A stretch of 64,000 nucleotides of DNA from Acanthosepion esculentum (lineage: Eukaryota > Mollusca > Cephalopoda > Sepiida > Sepiidae). The first letter of the stretch is position 1; each line of letters opens with the position of its first letter. The DNA lies in the NCBI GenBank assembly GCA_964036315.1, contig OZ038498.1:13664466-13728465 (forward strand), written 5' to 3'. Positions 1 to 10,684 of this stretch are shown piece after piece. Position numbers and translations under genes: made by a program. The notes under the pieces were generated by a model, which did not search any database, had not been told where the DNA came from, and saw only the letters and a list, made by a program, of their open reading frames with translations.

Positions 1-108
1 TTTAAATGTGTGATGATGGCTAACAAGTTAGTATGGTTGAGTGAGTTTGATCCTCACTGGGTGATCCCTACTTGTGAACTTGTATCAAAGTAAGCTATGC
101 TTGGGAAA
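1..108 (+). mobile_element. tRNA-derived SINE, family S1 (truncated by window start)
   Basis: Matches the 3' two thirds of better copies at 20382-20510 (+) and 14604-14734 (-). A B-box-like GAGTTTGATCCTCACTGGG stretch is followed by the family's short body ending in a run resembling AAGCTATGCTTGGGAAAT. The 5' tRNA-like part is incomplete and diverged. This is a pol III-type retroposon, moved in trans by LINE machinery; no function is implied here. Confidence 0.7.
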
Positions 109-359
109 TATCAATAAAACCGGATCAAATATTGTAAGCCAAGACATTTCCACGAAGTCTTTAGTTTTCACTTAAATGTGTCGATATCATTTAAAAAGAT
201 TTCTCCATTCTGTCTTTGCCGATGACTAATTTTGAGACATGACTAAAACTTTCTGTTTATTATTAAGGACTATCGGGAAGTAAAATATCAAATAAACAGC
301 ATCACCAAATTTATTTAGTTATACTTATGTACCAAATTTATTTAGTTATACCTTATGTA

Positions 360-879
360 CACCCTTGTGCAAATAAATTGAAACAAAACGAATAATTCCG
401 TTTTTATTTACTGTTTTTTCCGTAGTTTCCAGTGTAACAGGACGCAGTGCACATATTATTACTTCGTCGTTCCTTGCAGATTGACAACTGATTCTCGATC
501 GGATTTAAATCAGGAGAGTTTCCAGGCCAGTCTATAGTACTTTGATTTTCACACTGGTAACGCTTGCCAGTGTGTTTGTGCAGCGTTATAATTTTCGTAC
601 GCTTCCATGGAGTAACGTCCATCGCAGACAATGGGCGTAGGACAACTAATCAACAGACCAGACAATAGTGTCTGGGCGTGATAAAAATCACGGATGACGC
701 AATATTTTCAAGACCAAATAAATTTCATCATACAGCCCGAAAATAGATTCATATTACTGCACACCACTGCACTGCAAATGGACTAATCTGAGGTAAACTG
801 TTATTCCAGTGGCGATAAAACTCTCCGTATGGTAGAAAGGAAACTAAAGCTTTTGTTTCAATTAATTTGCACACGGGTG
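360..879 (-). mobile_element. Internally deleted Tc1-like DNA transposon with both TIRs
   Basis: About 30-bp terminal inverted repeats face each other: the left end begins CACCCTTGTGCAAATAAATT and the right end is its near-perfect inverse, with TA on both outer sides (358-359 and 880-881), the usual Tc1/mariner target. At ~520 bp it is far shorter than an autonomous Tc1 (~1.6 kb). Only the C-terminal part of the transposase survives, so this is a deletion derivative that would need transposase in trans. A 5'-truncated relative lies at 29985-30243. Confidence 0.85.
404..631 (-). pseudogene. Tc1-like transposase, C-terminal fragment
   Basis: The minus-strand frame contains DWPGNSPDLNPIEN, the signature around the third acidic residue region of Tc1 DDE transposases (family knowledge). 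It starts just before this block and lacks the helix-turn-helix DNA-binding region and the first two catalytic aspartates. It lies inside the deleted element 360-879 and cannot encode an active enzyme. Confidence 0.85.
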
Positions 880-918
880 TATATTATTTTTTCAAAGATA
901 TTCTCGAGATTGAATCAA

Positions 919-977
919 AAATTATTAAATATCTTCTTAATGGTCGTTTTGACCATTAAGAAGATATTTAATAATTT
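919..977. repeat. Perfect 27-bp inverted repeat (hairpin), 5-nt loop
   Basis: Positions 919-945 and 951-977 are exact reverse complements around the loop GTTTT. No mismatch or bulge is present. It sits just outside the deleted Tc1 element. It may be a template-switch product or a tiny palindromic insertion. Confidence 0.95.
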
Positions 978-979
978 CC

Positions 980-1357
980 AGATATAAACTGTGGGACCCG
1001 CAACAAAAACTTTGCACATCTATATGATACGCTTAGTTCAGCTTTAAAAAATTAAAAAAATGACATGCCCTACATGGTTCGGCATTCCACAATGAACACA
1101 CCTTGTAAAACATAAGCACGGTCAATCAGGTTAAAAATTACGACTAGCTAAGTACATTATTAAACCTGTACGAGATTAAACAAAATATTTAGAAATCATA
1201 TTTTCCAGTCTCTCAACCAAATTTCACAGCGGTCCTGTTTGCTTACAGTTCGTCCTGCACGCGCAGTATGAATAGGAATCAAAACCAGTAGCATAATCTA
1301 TAACTGGCCCAACCAGCCAATGAAAAGGACATTCTGCGAACGACCGTCATGTATATT
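980..1357. other. Unassigned AT-rich sequence
   Basis: I see no long frame, RNA gene or recognisable repeat here. Confidence 0.5.
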
Positions 1358-1655
1358 ATTTACATTATTCGGACTATTGTCCTCATCTTTGTCGCCATAT
1401 TTAAAACAACGTTTCGGCCGTTGTACGCTCCGGCCTTCTTCAGGTGGTTGGAATGTCGAACTGAACCCTTTATTTCGCTCACTGGGGTAGACTGTTCTAG
1501 TTCCACGTGCCATGTTTAATGGATGTCAGTTATCAGTTATCTCCTGTTAAATTCCCTCAGAAAGTTCTCCACTGCCTTAGCCGGGTATTGAACCCACACT
1601 CTTTGTGTCCTGTCACTGGATCTAACTAACGCCTTTATCCACTGTGCCTTGAGAA
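1358..1655 (-). mobile_element. tRNA-derived SINE, family S2
   Basis: Read on the minus strand it starts with a tRNA-like head (GGCACAGTGGATAA, then a B-box-like GTGGGTTCAATACC), continues through a body with GGCACGTGGAACTAGAACAG, and ends in the block CTGAAGAAGGCCGG ... GGCCGAAACG followed by GTCCGAATAATG. Other copies or parts: 3790-4095 (+), 19085-19398 (-), 19411-19500 (+), 40505-40855, and a tail fragment at 46605-46663. The 71-aa frame across it is not a gene. Confidence 0.75.
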
Positions 1656-1790
1656 CATCTGTGTGTGAATTTCTGGGTATTATAAACCTAATGTCTTCAG
1701 CAACCGTTTTTTACCAGTGTTCATATTGCAATTTTTGCTGTTATCAGTTCATCTTTTTACCAGAGCTCATATTGCATTTTTTTTTTGTTA

Positions 1791-2140
1791 TTATCGCTTT
1801 TTTCTAGCACTCCTTATTATTGGTTCCCATATTGTATTCATTTCTATGCTTGGTCGGCTCAGGAGATTTTTGTGGCCTAGCATATGTGCTGATTCCTTAA
1901 GTTTACGAATTTTCAAATGGTGTTCTTTGTCTATGATCTCAACCTGATCCCACAGAGGGCGGTGATCTCCATTCTCTCTCCATATGTGGTCAGCCACGAC
2001 TGATTTTTCTACTTCGCCTCGTGTTACAGCTTTCTGGTGTTCTTGAAGCCCTACCTTAAGGGGGAAGCCTGTCTCCCCTTTTTTTATTTCTTTCCGCAGC
2101 TGCACGGTATAGCGTACACACAGTCTTTAGTCATGGTCTC
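1791..2140 (-). pseudogene. GIY-YIG endonuclease domain of a Penelope-like element
   Basis: The frame reads GETGFPLKVGLQEHQKAVTR, then REVEK-like and NLLSRPSIEMN blocks, the pattern of the GIY-YIG nuclease at the C terminus of Penelope-like retroelements. Just upstream on the minus strand a second frame encodes VYAIPCSCG, which normally joins the nuclease through YIG. A frameshift and stop near 2090-2100 separate them. About 105 codons remain; the reverse transcriptase is not next to it. Confidence 0.7.
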
Positions 2141-2224
2141 TTCTATGGGGGGGGGGTCTTACTCGGGAGAGATATCTGCGAAGTGTCGTCAAGCTTTTTG
2201 AAGGTTATCCTGGTGTTGTATGGA

Positions 2225-2655
2225 CCGCAGATCCGTCATGTATGTCATTAGAATTCTGCAGTGTTTTGATATGTCCCCATATCATGGGCTGTCGGTCAGT
2301 GTGTCTTAGTGCTATTGTCCTCTGAAGATTAAAGCTGTCACAAATAACTTTCGAATCCGCTTCGGTTCACGTTATAAATAAAATATATTTTTATTTAAAA
2401 CAAAATCAACTTTTTTTATACTTATGCATCTTTGAATTCGTCTTCTCTTATTCTTTCTTTTACAAACATCGCAACAATGTTAAACTCCAACGAATAACCG
2501 AAACGAGAACCAACTCACGGCCCAAAGAGACGTTAAGATTTTCACAGTAATCACTAGCACTTTTGGCGGCGGCTACACGAAAGCCCAGACAATCTTCATC
2601 AGAGGACAATAACACTAAGACACACTGACCGATAGCCCATGATACTAATGACATA
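2225..2655. repeat. Imperfect inverted repeat pair, arms ~110 bp
   Basis: The segment at 2240-2340 (+), containing GGTCAGTGTGTCTTAGTG, recurs inverted at 2540-2655. The arms differ by small indels and a 25-bp insertion in the left arm. The pair lies just upstream, in reading direction, of the GIY-YIG remnant and may be the flanking repeats of that PLE copy. Confidence 0.7.
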
Positions 2656-3190
2656 TCTCATGTCGAGGGACCACAAGACAGAACAGCTGTGTACTCTGTC
2701 CCATATTCAACTTCCTGAATTTAACAGAAACCGTCCATGAAGTTGATTTCACCAACTTCAAGCTCCATTGCAAATGTGAAAGATAACTTCACAACAGATG
2801 ATCGCATACGTGATGGACGCGTTGCTGGCGGAAGGAGCGAATGCAGCGTACGATACTTTGAAAAATATCCCAGCCACCAACACACACACACGGTACATTG
2901 AAAGCAGCTCTTTTCTGAAGCGTACTGGAATTTCCCACAAAACCGAATACGAAACTTTTTACGAATGATAGGTCCAGTTTACAATTGTTGTAATATATGA
3001 AAAGGTTTCTGAGTACAAAATCTATGAACGACAACCTAATACCTCGTCTAATTATAGATAAACTACAAAATCAATAAAAAATTTTTTTTAACTCCACTGT
3101 TCAAAACCACAAACCTGAATAGAATAGCTGAAATTGCAGACGCCATCTACGAAGTACACTTCCATCATGAACATTTTAACAAGGAAGGAT
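2656..3190. other. Unassigned sequence
   Basis: Several short frames occur on the minus strand, none with a recognisable domain. No repeat found elsewhere in the window matches it. Confidence 0.5.
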
Positions 3191-3194
3191 ATCT

Positions 3195-3780
3195 GTCTAT
3201 ATCTCTGAAATGAGGTATTATGGTTACTTGCATTATTTACATTATTTGCACTGTTATCTTCATCTTCATTGCCATATTCACAACGTTTCGGCCTCTATAT
3301 CTCTAAGATGAGGTATCATGATTACTTGCATTATTTACATTATTCTAACTGTTATACTCATCTTCATTGCCATATTCATAACGTTTCGGCTTCTATATCT
3401 CTGAGATGAGGTATTATAGTTACTTGCATTATTTACATTATTCGGACTGTCATCCTCATCTTCATTGCCATATAACGTTTCGTCTTCTATATCTCTGAGA
3501 TGAGGTATTATAGTTACTTGCATTATTTACATTATTCAGACTGTTATCCTCATCTTCATTGCCATATTCATAACTTTTCGGCTTCTATATCTCTGAGATG
3601 AGGTATTATAGTTACTTGCATTATTTACATTATTCGGACTGTCATCCTCATCTTCATTGCCATATTCACAACTTTTCGGCCACTATATCTGAGATGAGGT
3701 ATTATGATTACTTGCATTATTTACATTATTCGGACTGTTATCCTCATTTTCATTGCCTTATTCACAAAATTCATATACAC
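3195..3780 (-). repeat. Tandem array of the SINE S2 3' tail, ~96-bp unit, six copies
   Basis: The phrase GATGAGGTATTATAGTTACT recurs near 3210, 3307, 3405, 3499, 3597 and 3694, a spacing of 94-98 bp. Each unit includes the inverse of the GCCGAAACG block. The unit is the 3' part of SINE S2 without its tRNA-like head, so the tail alone has been amplified. Small frames inside it are artefacts. Confidence 0.9.
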
Positions 3781-3789
3781 ATGTCCTCA

Positions 3790-4095
3790 AGGACACATGG
3801 CATAGTGGATAATGACTTTGGTTAGATCTAGACCCAAAGTGTTGTGGCTTCAGTACCAAGCCTCAGCAATTTTGAACCAAAACTTGGAGAGTTGAGTTAA
3901 AGGGAAATAACTAAGACATGCGGAACTAGAACAATCTAATCCCCCCCCCACAACACCGGTGGACTAAATAAAGGGTTTGGTTCGAAATTCCAATCATCTG
4001 AAGAAGGCCGGAGCGTACAACGGCCGAAACGTTGTGAACATGGCAATGAAGATGAAGATAACAGTCCGAATAATGTAAATAACGCAAGGAAGGAA
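3790..4095 (+). mobile_element. SINE family S2
   Basis: The tRNA-like head GGCATAGTGGATAATGACTT is followed by a degenerate B box, the body, GAAGAAGGCCGGAGCG and the terminal GTCCGAATAATGTAAATAA. It abuts the inverted tail array at 3195-3780, so the two form a foldback arrangement. Confidence 0.75.
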
Positions 4096-4099
4096 ATCT

Positions 4100-4585
4100 T
4101 CTAAAACAGAGAAGGTTGAGCAGATAGTTGCAAACTTGGCAATTGCAATGAACGAACTAGGCCAGGAAAGACGCTACTCATGATCAGACAACGGCAACAA
4201 TGGAAACTGCCACTACTAATACCGGTGCTTTGAGAAAAGATCCACCAAATGTACATCGACTGTAATTTCAACAGTAAAACGGTACAGAAAAAACAGCTGC
4301 ACCTAACAATACCCATAAATGCCGTTTAATTTTCATTAAAGATAAGATTTCTGGCCTTCAGTTATCAACGTATGGGCCACAAGGGAACAAAGCTTTCTCT
4401 CTAATAGTAGCGATCAACACCGGTATGTATACGTGCAATGAAGAATGGCTGACATACGGCATTGACCGAAAACATTCTATTGTATAAACCTTTCTACAAT
4501 CCAGGTAATAATGAAAATTTCAGTAGAGTTCCACCACGGAATATATGAGCGAGCGGCGCTATATTGAGTCTGATTTGCTACCTCT
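4100..4585. other. Unassigned sequence
   Basis: No supported feature; the 71-codon minus-strand frame at 4101-4316 has no recognisable motif. Confidence 0.5.
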
Positions 4586-4589
4586 TCGT

Positions 4590-4760
4590 CACCGAGGCTC
4601 GTTGGAGCAGTTGGTATGGCGTTTGCTTGATAACTCAACTGTCAGGGTTTCAATTCTCGGTAGTGGATGCGCACTGCTATGTCCCAAATATAGGAGAAAA
4701 GGCCATCCAGTGCTTTCTGCATTCTGTTGAGGTTTCTTCTGACTCAATGAATTACTTAAT
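4590..4760 (+). mobile_element. Possible tRNA-derived SINE fragment (family S4)
   Basis: An A-box-like GGAGCAGTTGGTATGG and a B-box-like GGGTTTCAATTCTCGG are spaced as in a tRNA. Only one copy is seen in the window, so the call rests on these two boxes. Confidence 0.4.
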
Positions 4761-4817
4761 TATGATTATCAAATCCTCCTAACAATTTCTATTATATATA
4801 TATATATATCTTAAAGA

Positions 4818-5302
4818 TCAAAGACACCGGAAGAAGAACTCCTGAGCAGGAAGTGCAAAAGAAGCTGTTAGCATATAACTTATGGTTACATGTATCAATT
4901 TCAAAAGTAAAATGATTAAACCTAGCTGCAAATCTAGTACTGTGCTTAAATTAAAGTCGACGTAACAAAGAAAGCTCATTATTACTATGAAATATATATT
5001 TATAGAAAGGACGCAGGGAAGCTTCATTACGACTGTTGGATAGTGACTGAAGGTTAGACGCCAGGTTGGGATCGATAACATTCCAGACTCTACTTTAGAT
5101 CTTGTCAATAATCCCTAGCGACATAGAAGAAGCACCAGACCAGATGTGACAGCAATATTTAATGCGAATGCTGGCCTTATAAATGTGTTAGAAAGATTGT
5201 CTAGAACGAGATAGTGAATCAGCTTTCCGAGTAGCAGACTAAGCAATTGATACAATATAATCAACCCACTTCATGGCAGTGGAAAACATTTACCCAAGAA
5301 GG
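4818..5302 (-). pseudogene. LINE (Jockey/CR1-like) ORF2, 3' end; left part of a split copy
   Basis: On the minus strand, broken frames align with the C-terminal region of the other LINE copies at 17770-18230 and 28700-28990 (a segment about a dozen residues long ahead of FYKYIFHSNN, equivalent to FYKYFHG). This region follows the reverse transcriptase palm in Jockey/CR1-type ORF2 proteins. Stops and frameshifts are frequent. The remainder of the same copy is 6794-8100; element A was inserted between them, as the 19-bp TSD shows. Confidence 0.75.
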
Positions 5303-5321
5303 CGAAATGAGTCACTCACCT
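5303..5321 (+). repeat. Target-site duplication of element A, left copy
   Basis: CGAAATGAGTCACTCACCT occurs here and again, identical, at 6775-6793. The final CCT may belong to the element, giving a 16-19 bp duplication. Confidence 0.9.
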
Positions 5322-6774
5322 GGGTATGACGATAAACTACATCCGACAGCAAGGCCTTTTATCAGAAGGTTTTGAGGAGCGTGGAACCACCTTTTAATTG
5401 CTGGTGTTACCTGGACCACCCTGACCCGGGCTGGTAGTAAATGTCACAGTCCCAACTATGAGCAAATAGTTAACCCCATAAAAAGGATCAAAACACTAAG
5501 AAAGTATAAAAATAGGTTTTAATGCCAGCAATACATTTTTGGAAGAAAAATATTACCAGCAATAAAAATCTTGTTGGCATTAAATAACACATTGCGGTTG
5601 ATATGCCGTAAAAGATGATAAACCAAAGCAACTATCCTAAAAATCTTGTCGGCATTAAATAACTCATTGCAGTTGATATGCCGTAAAACAAAATAAATCA
5701 AACCAATCTATCCTAAAAATCTTGCCGGCATTAAATAAAACATTGCGATTGATATGCCGTAAAACAAAATAAATCAAATTAATCTATCCTAAAAATCTTG
5801 TCGGCATTAAATAACACATTGCGGTTGATATGCCGTAAAACAAAATAAATCAAATTAATCTATCCTAAAAATCTTGTCGGCATTAAATAACACATTGCGG
5901 TTGATATGCCGTAAAAGATGATAAACCAAAGCAACTATCCTAAAAATCTTGTCGGCTTTAAATAACTCATTGCAGTTGATATGCCGTAAAACAAAATAAA
6001 TCAAACCAATCTATCCTAAAAATCTTGCCGGCATTAAATAAAAAATTGCGATTGATATGCCGTAAAACAAAATAAATCAAATTAATCTATCCTAAAAATC
6101 TTGTCGGCATTAAATAACACATTGCGGTTGATATGCCGTAAAAGATGATAAACCAAAGCAACTATCCTAAGAATCTTGTCGGCATTAAATAACTCATAGC
6201 AGTTGATATGCCGTAAAACATGATAAACCAACCCAATGTATCCTAAAAATCTTGTCGGCATTAAATAACTGATAGCGATTGATATGCCGTAAAACAAAAT
6301 GAACCAAACCAATCTATCCTAAAAATCTTGCAGGCATTAAATAAAACATTGCGATTGATATGCCGTAAAACAAAATAAATCAAATTAATCTATCCTAAAA
6401 ATCTCGTCGGCATTAAATAACTCAATGTGGTTGAAATGCTCTAAAGCACAAAAATTAAACTAATCTATCCTAAAAGTTTTGTCGGCATTAAATAACTCAT
6501 TGCGGTTGATATCCTGTAAAACATGATAAACGAAACCAATCTATCCTAAAAATCTTGTCAGCATTAAATAACTCATTGTGGTTGATATGCCGTAAAAGAA
6601 AATGAACCAAACCAATCTATCCTAAAAATCTTGTCGTCATTAAATAACTCATTGCGGTTGATATGCCGTAAAACAAAATAAATCAAACCAATCTATCCTA
6701 AAAATCTTGTCGGCATTATATAACTCATTGTGGTTGATATGCCGTAAAACAAAATGAACCAAACCAAACCAAAT
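5322..6774 (+). mobile_element. Element A, full copy with satellite tail
   Basis: A ~200-bp head starting near CCTGGGTATGACGATAAACT, a short linker with ATTACCAGCAATA repeats, then 16 tandem tail monomers. Related copies are at 33691-34476 (+), 45564-46243 (+) and a head-only copy at 23331-23610 (-). TSDs of 12-19 bp flank three copies, as expected for target-primed retroposition. No coding capacity, tRNA-like head or terminal inverted repeat is seen. I do not recognise the family. Confidence 0.8.
5556..6774 (+). repeat. Satellite-like tail of element A, 16 monomers of ~76 bp
   Basis: GGCATTAAAT (or a close variant) occurs at 5576, 5651, 5727, 5803, 5879, 5954, 6030, 6106, 6181, 6257, 6333, 6409, 6484, 6560, 6636 and 6711. 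The spacing is 75 or 76 bp, mean 75.67. Each monomer also carries GTTGATATGCCGTAAAAC. The minus-strand frames here are by-products. Confidence 0.95.
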
Positions 6775-6793
6775 CGAAATGAGTCACTCACCT

Positions 6794-8100
6794 AAAAGTT
6801 AATATCAACCATACCGATGGAAGCCAACAAGTGACTATTAAAAGAGTGTAGATTCTTTTTGGTGACGTTAAAATAAAAATCGCCATTTCTTGCCACAGTT
6901 AAAAACAAATTGGTGGTCATTTTTTTAGATTATCTGTCAAACCGACGATTATTGAACTTTATCGAACTCATCATTAAGACAAGAGTAAATAGTTTTGTGA
7001 TCAGCATAGAATCCGGGTTGAGAAGAATGCCCGAATGCAAAAGCGCTTTCTAGATATCTTAAGCAACAGCAACATTTTTATCTAACGCTTAACAGACTTT
7101 TTCAGCAAACAACAATGAATATATCAACTGCTGAGCTCGAGAATCGAAATCTATATTGTTTAGCTGAGATATGGATCCAATTCGGAGTTGATTAGAGCGT
7201 TTAGTGCACTGCCAACAAGAGGTAGATGACGAATAGAAGGATCAGATTGATCGCTTGAGTTCATAAAGACTGAACTACAGAAGAGGATTTCCAACAAGCA
7301 GGAAAGTAAAAAACAACGAGGCATTTATTGTAGACTTTAGAGGGTACAGGAGTCATTTCAAGAGCATTTTTCTTTAGGCCTATTGCAGGGATACCATCAC
7401 GCTTTGTGCGAACGCAGATTAAAGATTAGTGCGGAAACCATGGACGGAGCTATATGCACATATCACGCAGTAGAGATTCACTTCTAAGTGGAAAGTCAGG
7501 CAAAGACAATCCAGATGGGTCAAGAGTAGAGTTGGAAGAGAATTTACAAGCAAAACATTTTCTTTTATCAGCAGAAGATAATAACATTTCAAACTGAATG
7601 AAAAGAGGAGGGATAAAGGACTTACCATTATTTAACACATTGTTACTCTGTCGCAGGAATTTAAGAGAACCGAACTTGTTAGATGCTATACGGTGCCTCA
7701 TTCTGTCAGCGAACAAAAACATAGTCTCTTGAAGGATATGTTTACAATTATTACGAGCGGGCACAAAGAGGCATCAGCTGAGATCAGATCTATTATATTG
7801 GTATGGTTGAAAAAAGTGACTCCTGCGGTCTATAGCGGTTTAACAGTCTGGAGTGAACGAAGAAGAAGAGTGTGATTTCACTTATATATTTCTGTGATGG
7901 CACAAGAGCATCAATGTTGGCTTTTAACGATATAAGAAAACTCAGTAGCACAATTTTCAATAGGAAGGTTAAAAATTTCACTCTAAGGGGCGTCGTAAAG
8001 AAAATCACGTAGTGAATCCCAATCGGCACACTGTTAACAGAAAGAAATCTTGCGATTAAGGTGTTCATATCTAATGAAACAAACTTTATAGGATAGATAT
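6794..8100 (-). pseudogene. LINE (Jockey/CR1-like) ORF2, right part of the split copy
   Basis: Minus-strand frames include the linker before the reverse transcriptase (DRMRHRIASNKFGS, FSSNSTLDPSGLSLPDFPLR) at 7450-7764, upstream residues at 7793-8068, and a decayed palm near 6960-7000, where the family YADD box reads ADHK followed by TIYSCLN. The longest intact stretch is 104 codons. It belongs to the LINE family at 10178-11262, 17225-18235 and 28270-28990. The copy is dead: multiple frameshifts and the element A insertion after it was already in place. Confidence 0.8.
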
Positions 8101-8203
8101 TTTATAATTTTCACAGATCATAAACTATATTCTCTACAAACTACAATTACTTGTTATGAGAAATCCATCATTTCTACTTCATAGCCCAATTCTCCACTGA
8201 CAT
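8070..8203 (+). repeat. Direct repeat, copy 1 (~130 bp)
   Basis: Nearly identical to 8752-8884, including GATCATAAACTATATTCTCT. The copies are ~680 bp apart. Confidence 0.9.
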
Positions 8204-8751
8204 AAGACTATAATAAATAAATACTTAAATAAACACTTTAAAATATCATATTATTAAATCTATATTATAGAAAATTATTTAAAAAATCAGGAAAAAATAT
8301 TTAAAAATATTCCTGTTTCCTTAGTAAATGTTAATGTTAGCATTGGAAGATTTTCCCGGATTTAAATACTGAGGCCATGAATATGTATGGTAGAATCTTT
8401 TCGACAAAGAGGAAGATAGCCAGGAACAGTGAACTCGTTGGTAGCAATAGTAGAATTTAAATTAGTTTCGCAAAGTACAAAAATATGTGGAGAAAGTTTA
8501 AAGAGAAAAAAGATTCTACACTACAGAAATTGGTAACGTATTCTACAAATATTGGAGAAATAATGGTTGAGTGGTGGTAGGTGATCCTTTTGTTTACTCT
8601 TATTTCTTAATAATAATGCAATACTCTCTGTAGCAATGGATCCATTAGAAAGGGTGTCATGATAAAAGAGCTCCTATGTTATTTCCCTCAATGAAATTAT
8701 TTCCAGTTTACAGAGCTATAGCACTTTTGTTAGAGAACTACTGGCAATGTC
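8204..8751. other. Unassigned AT-rich sequence between direct repeats
   Basis: No frame, RNA or repeat recognised. Confidence 0.5.
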
Positions 8752-8884
8752 TGCAACAAGCAAACTTTATAGGTTAAATATTTTATAATCTTCACAGATC
8801 ATAAACTATATTCTCTACAAACTACAATTACTCGTTATGAGAAAGCCATCATTTCTACTTCATAGCCCAATTCTCCACTGACTA
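8752..8884 (+). repeat. Direct repeat, copy 2 (~130 bp)
   Basis: Second copy of 8070-8203; the Ty3/Gypsy fragment starts directly after it. Confidence 0.9.
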
Positions 8885-8889
8885 CAATT

Positions 8890-10140
8890 TCCGTTGCTTT
8901 GTCGTGAACCATACTGAACACACTTTTCTTGATAAGCTATCACAAATTGATTATCAATATTTGGCCCAAGAACAAGAGAAAGACCCATCACTTCTGAAAA
9001 TACAATCGAAAACTTCACTAAATTTACCCAAAACGCCCAGTACCTCTGACATGTCACTTCCACATCAAAGCTTCCATAAAAAATGAACACTTTCATAACA
9101 TGCCTCGCCCTGGTAAAATGACCACATTGGAATTAATAAGTTACCGTTCTGTCTGACCCAGTATAAACAGAGATGTACGTTTTTGTATAGAAATTGGACT
9201 ATAATATCAAAGAAACACGATAAATGGACATACGGTATCACCTCGGGGAAAATTCAGCAAACCAGTTTCGCACAGTGTTTCACACACATACACATCAGCC
9301 TTTTTCGATCACGACACCATCAAATGAATATATCTTCACACTAACGATTAACGACTGATTTATAAAATGGCTAGTGGCGTTTTCCTTCAGCAAAAGTACA
9401 AATGAAAATCTACAATAATATCTACTTTCTATATCCAGAGATCACAACAGAGAGAAATTCACAGTTCCAATCCACATGACCACATTGCAATTAATTTTAC
9501 CGTTCTCTCTGACCCAGTATAAACAGAGACGTACGTTTTTTTTGTATAGAAAGCGGACTGTAATATCAAAGAAACGCATTAGACGGACATACGGTATCAC
9601 CTCGGGAAAAATTCAGCAGAAAGAAACTGATACAGCTGTTAGGTATTAAACACCTACAAACAGCATAACACTCATGAGCAAACGATGTAGTAGAACGTTT
9701 CCATAGACAGCTAAAGACATTGCTAGCTGTCTACTCTAACTCAGCAGAATGGAGCAAGAATCTAACCCTCTTTTAGCTTCACTATCCATCGTTAACGAGG
9801 AATTCTTCTTTCACACACCTGGCATACGAACTACAATTCTTTGCAAAACTTAAAGTCGACAATGATCATTTTATCTCTTACATCTACCAGAAAAGCTGAC
9901 AAAGAAACCTACATACCCACTGATTTCTTTTCAAACAAATTCATTTTTATCCGAAAAGGCACGACAAGAAACCTTTTCAACCAATATACGACGGCTCGTT
10001 CTGTAAATTCAGTACAGCAGAATTGAGTGAAATGGTCGTACAGACACATTAGTGACTGGCAGGGTAAAAACAGCTGATATCGACTCTTCAATACAATTTA
10101 CAACACCTGTAACTGACGCTACGAATCAATCTAATAGCAC
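8890..10140 (+). pseudogene. Ty3/Gypsy-like retrotransposon, integrase region, heavily eroded
   Basis: Out-of-frame pieces occur in the order of a Gypsy pol 3' half. The RNase H-integrase linker (IDYQYLAQEQEKDPSL) is at 8904-9086. A segment with HTVSPRGKFSKPVSHS, the stretch after the zinc-binding domain, is near 9220-9290. VERFHRQLK near 9690-9716 belongs to the integrase core end. FIRKGTTRN at 9950 is followed by PIYDG in another frame. The block 9119-9260 is partly duplicated at 9478-9615. No LTRs or primer site are visible nearby. Frameshifts throughout make it non-functional. Confidence 0.75.
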
Positions 10141-10177
10141 TGTTACTATAGATTCTGCGAAACAGACGGAAGTGTTC

Positions 10178-10515
10178 TGATGAGCTTTTTTCCTGGTTCC
10201 ATGGCTGCATGAATTTAAGCGTGCTGCAGTATTGGCAGCTAGATCTCACCGTTTTACTGTTAAACTAGTGTTATAAATAATCAAGAGTGGTCTCCCCTTG
10301 TTTTGTTACTCTCCTCTTTGAGAGAGCTATTTCTGTTTACCGGGACCTATAAAAGGACAACGCAACGTCAATCGCCATCTTCTGTCTTCTTGAACTCTGT
10401 TCTTCTTTTGTCCTTTCCTCGATCCTCGCCATTTTTCTTATTCTCTTTCACTTTCACTCCGTTAGCCCCTGCATTTCTAGTTGCATTATTTGCTTGGGAT
10501 GAAACAATAAAAAAA
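10178..10515 (+). pseudogene. LINE 3' end fragment, duplicate 1
   Basis: Carries the ORF2 terminus and 3' end of the Jockey/CR1-like family, ending near an AATAAAAAAAAA run. It shares with 10822-11262 the same unusual insertion containing AGTGGTCTCCCCTT, so the two are copies of one rearranged fragment. Confidence 0.65.
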
Positions 10516-10684
10516 AATAGACAGATAGATAGAGAGCGAGGTGAATAGAAAATTTGTCCACTTTATGGGAATCATCAGGTCAAATAAGAAAACGAGATAA
10601 ATCCTAAATAATTCGTTTTTATAATCAGTAAAATCGCCTACACAACAGAATGACAAGACAAAAGATAATGTTTTCTTGACAAAA

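Noticed and set aside
1420..1450. Hammerhead-like CTGAAGA ... GGCCGAAACG in SINE S2 tails
   Set aside because: The GGCCG/CGGCC helix is good but an extra A separates it from the core and no cleavage-site U follows stem III. Kept only as a resemblance.
7793..8068. 91-codon minus frame as a membrane protein
   Set aside because: It is an off-frame reading of the LINE linker region.
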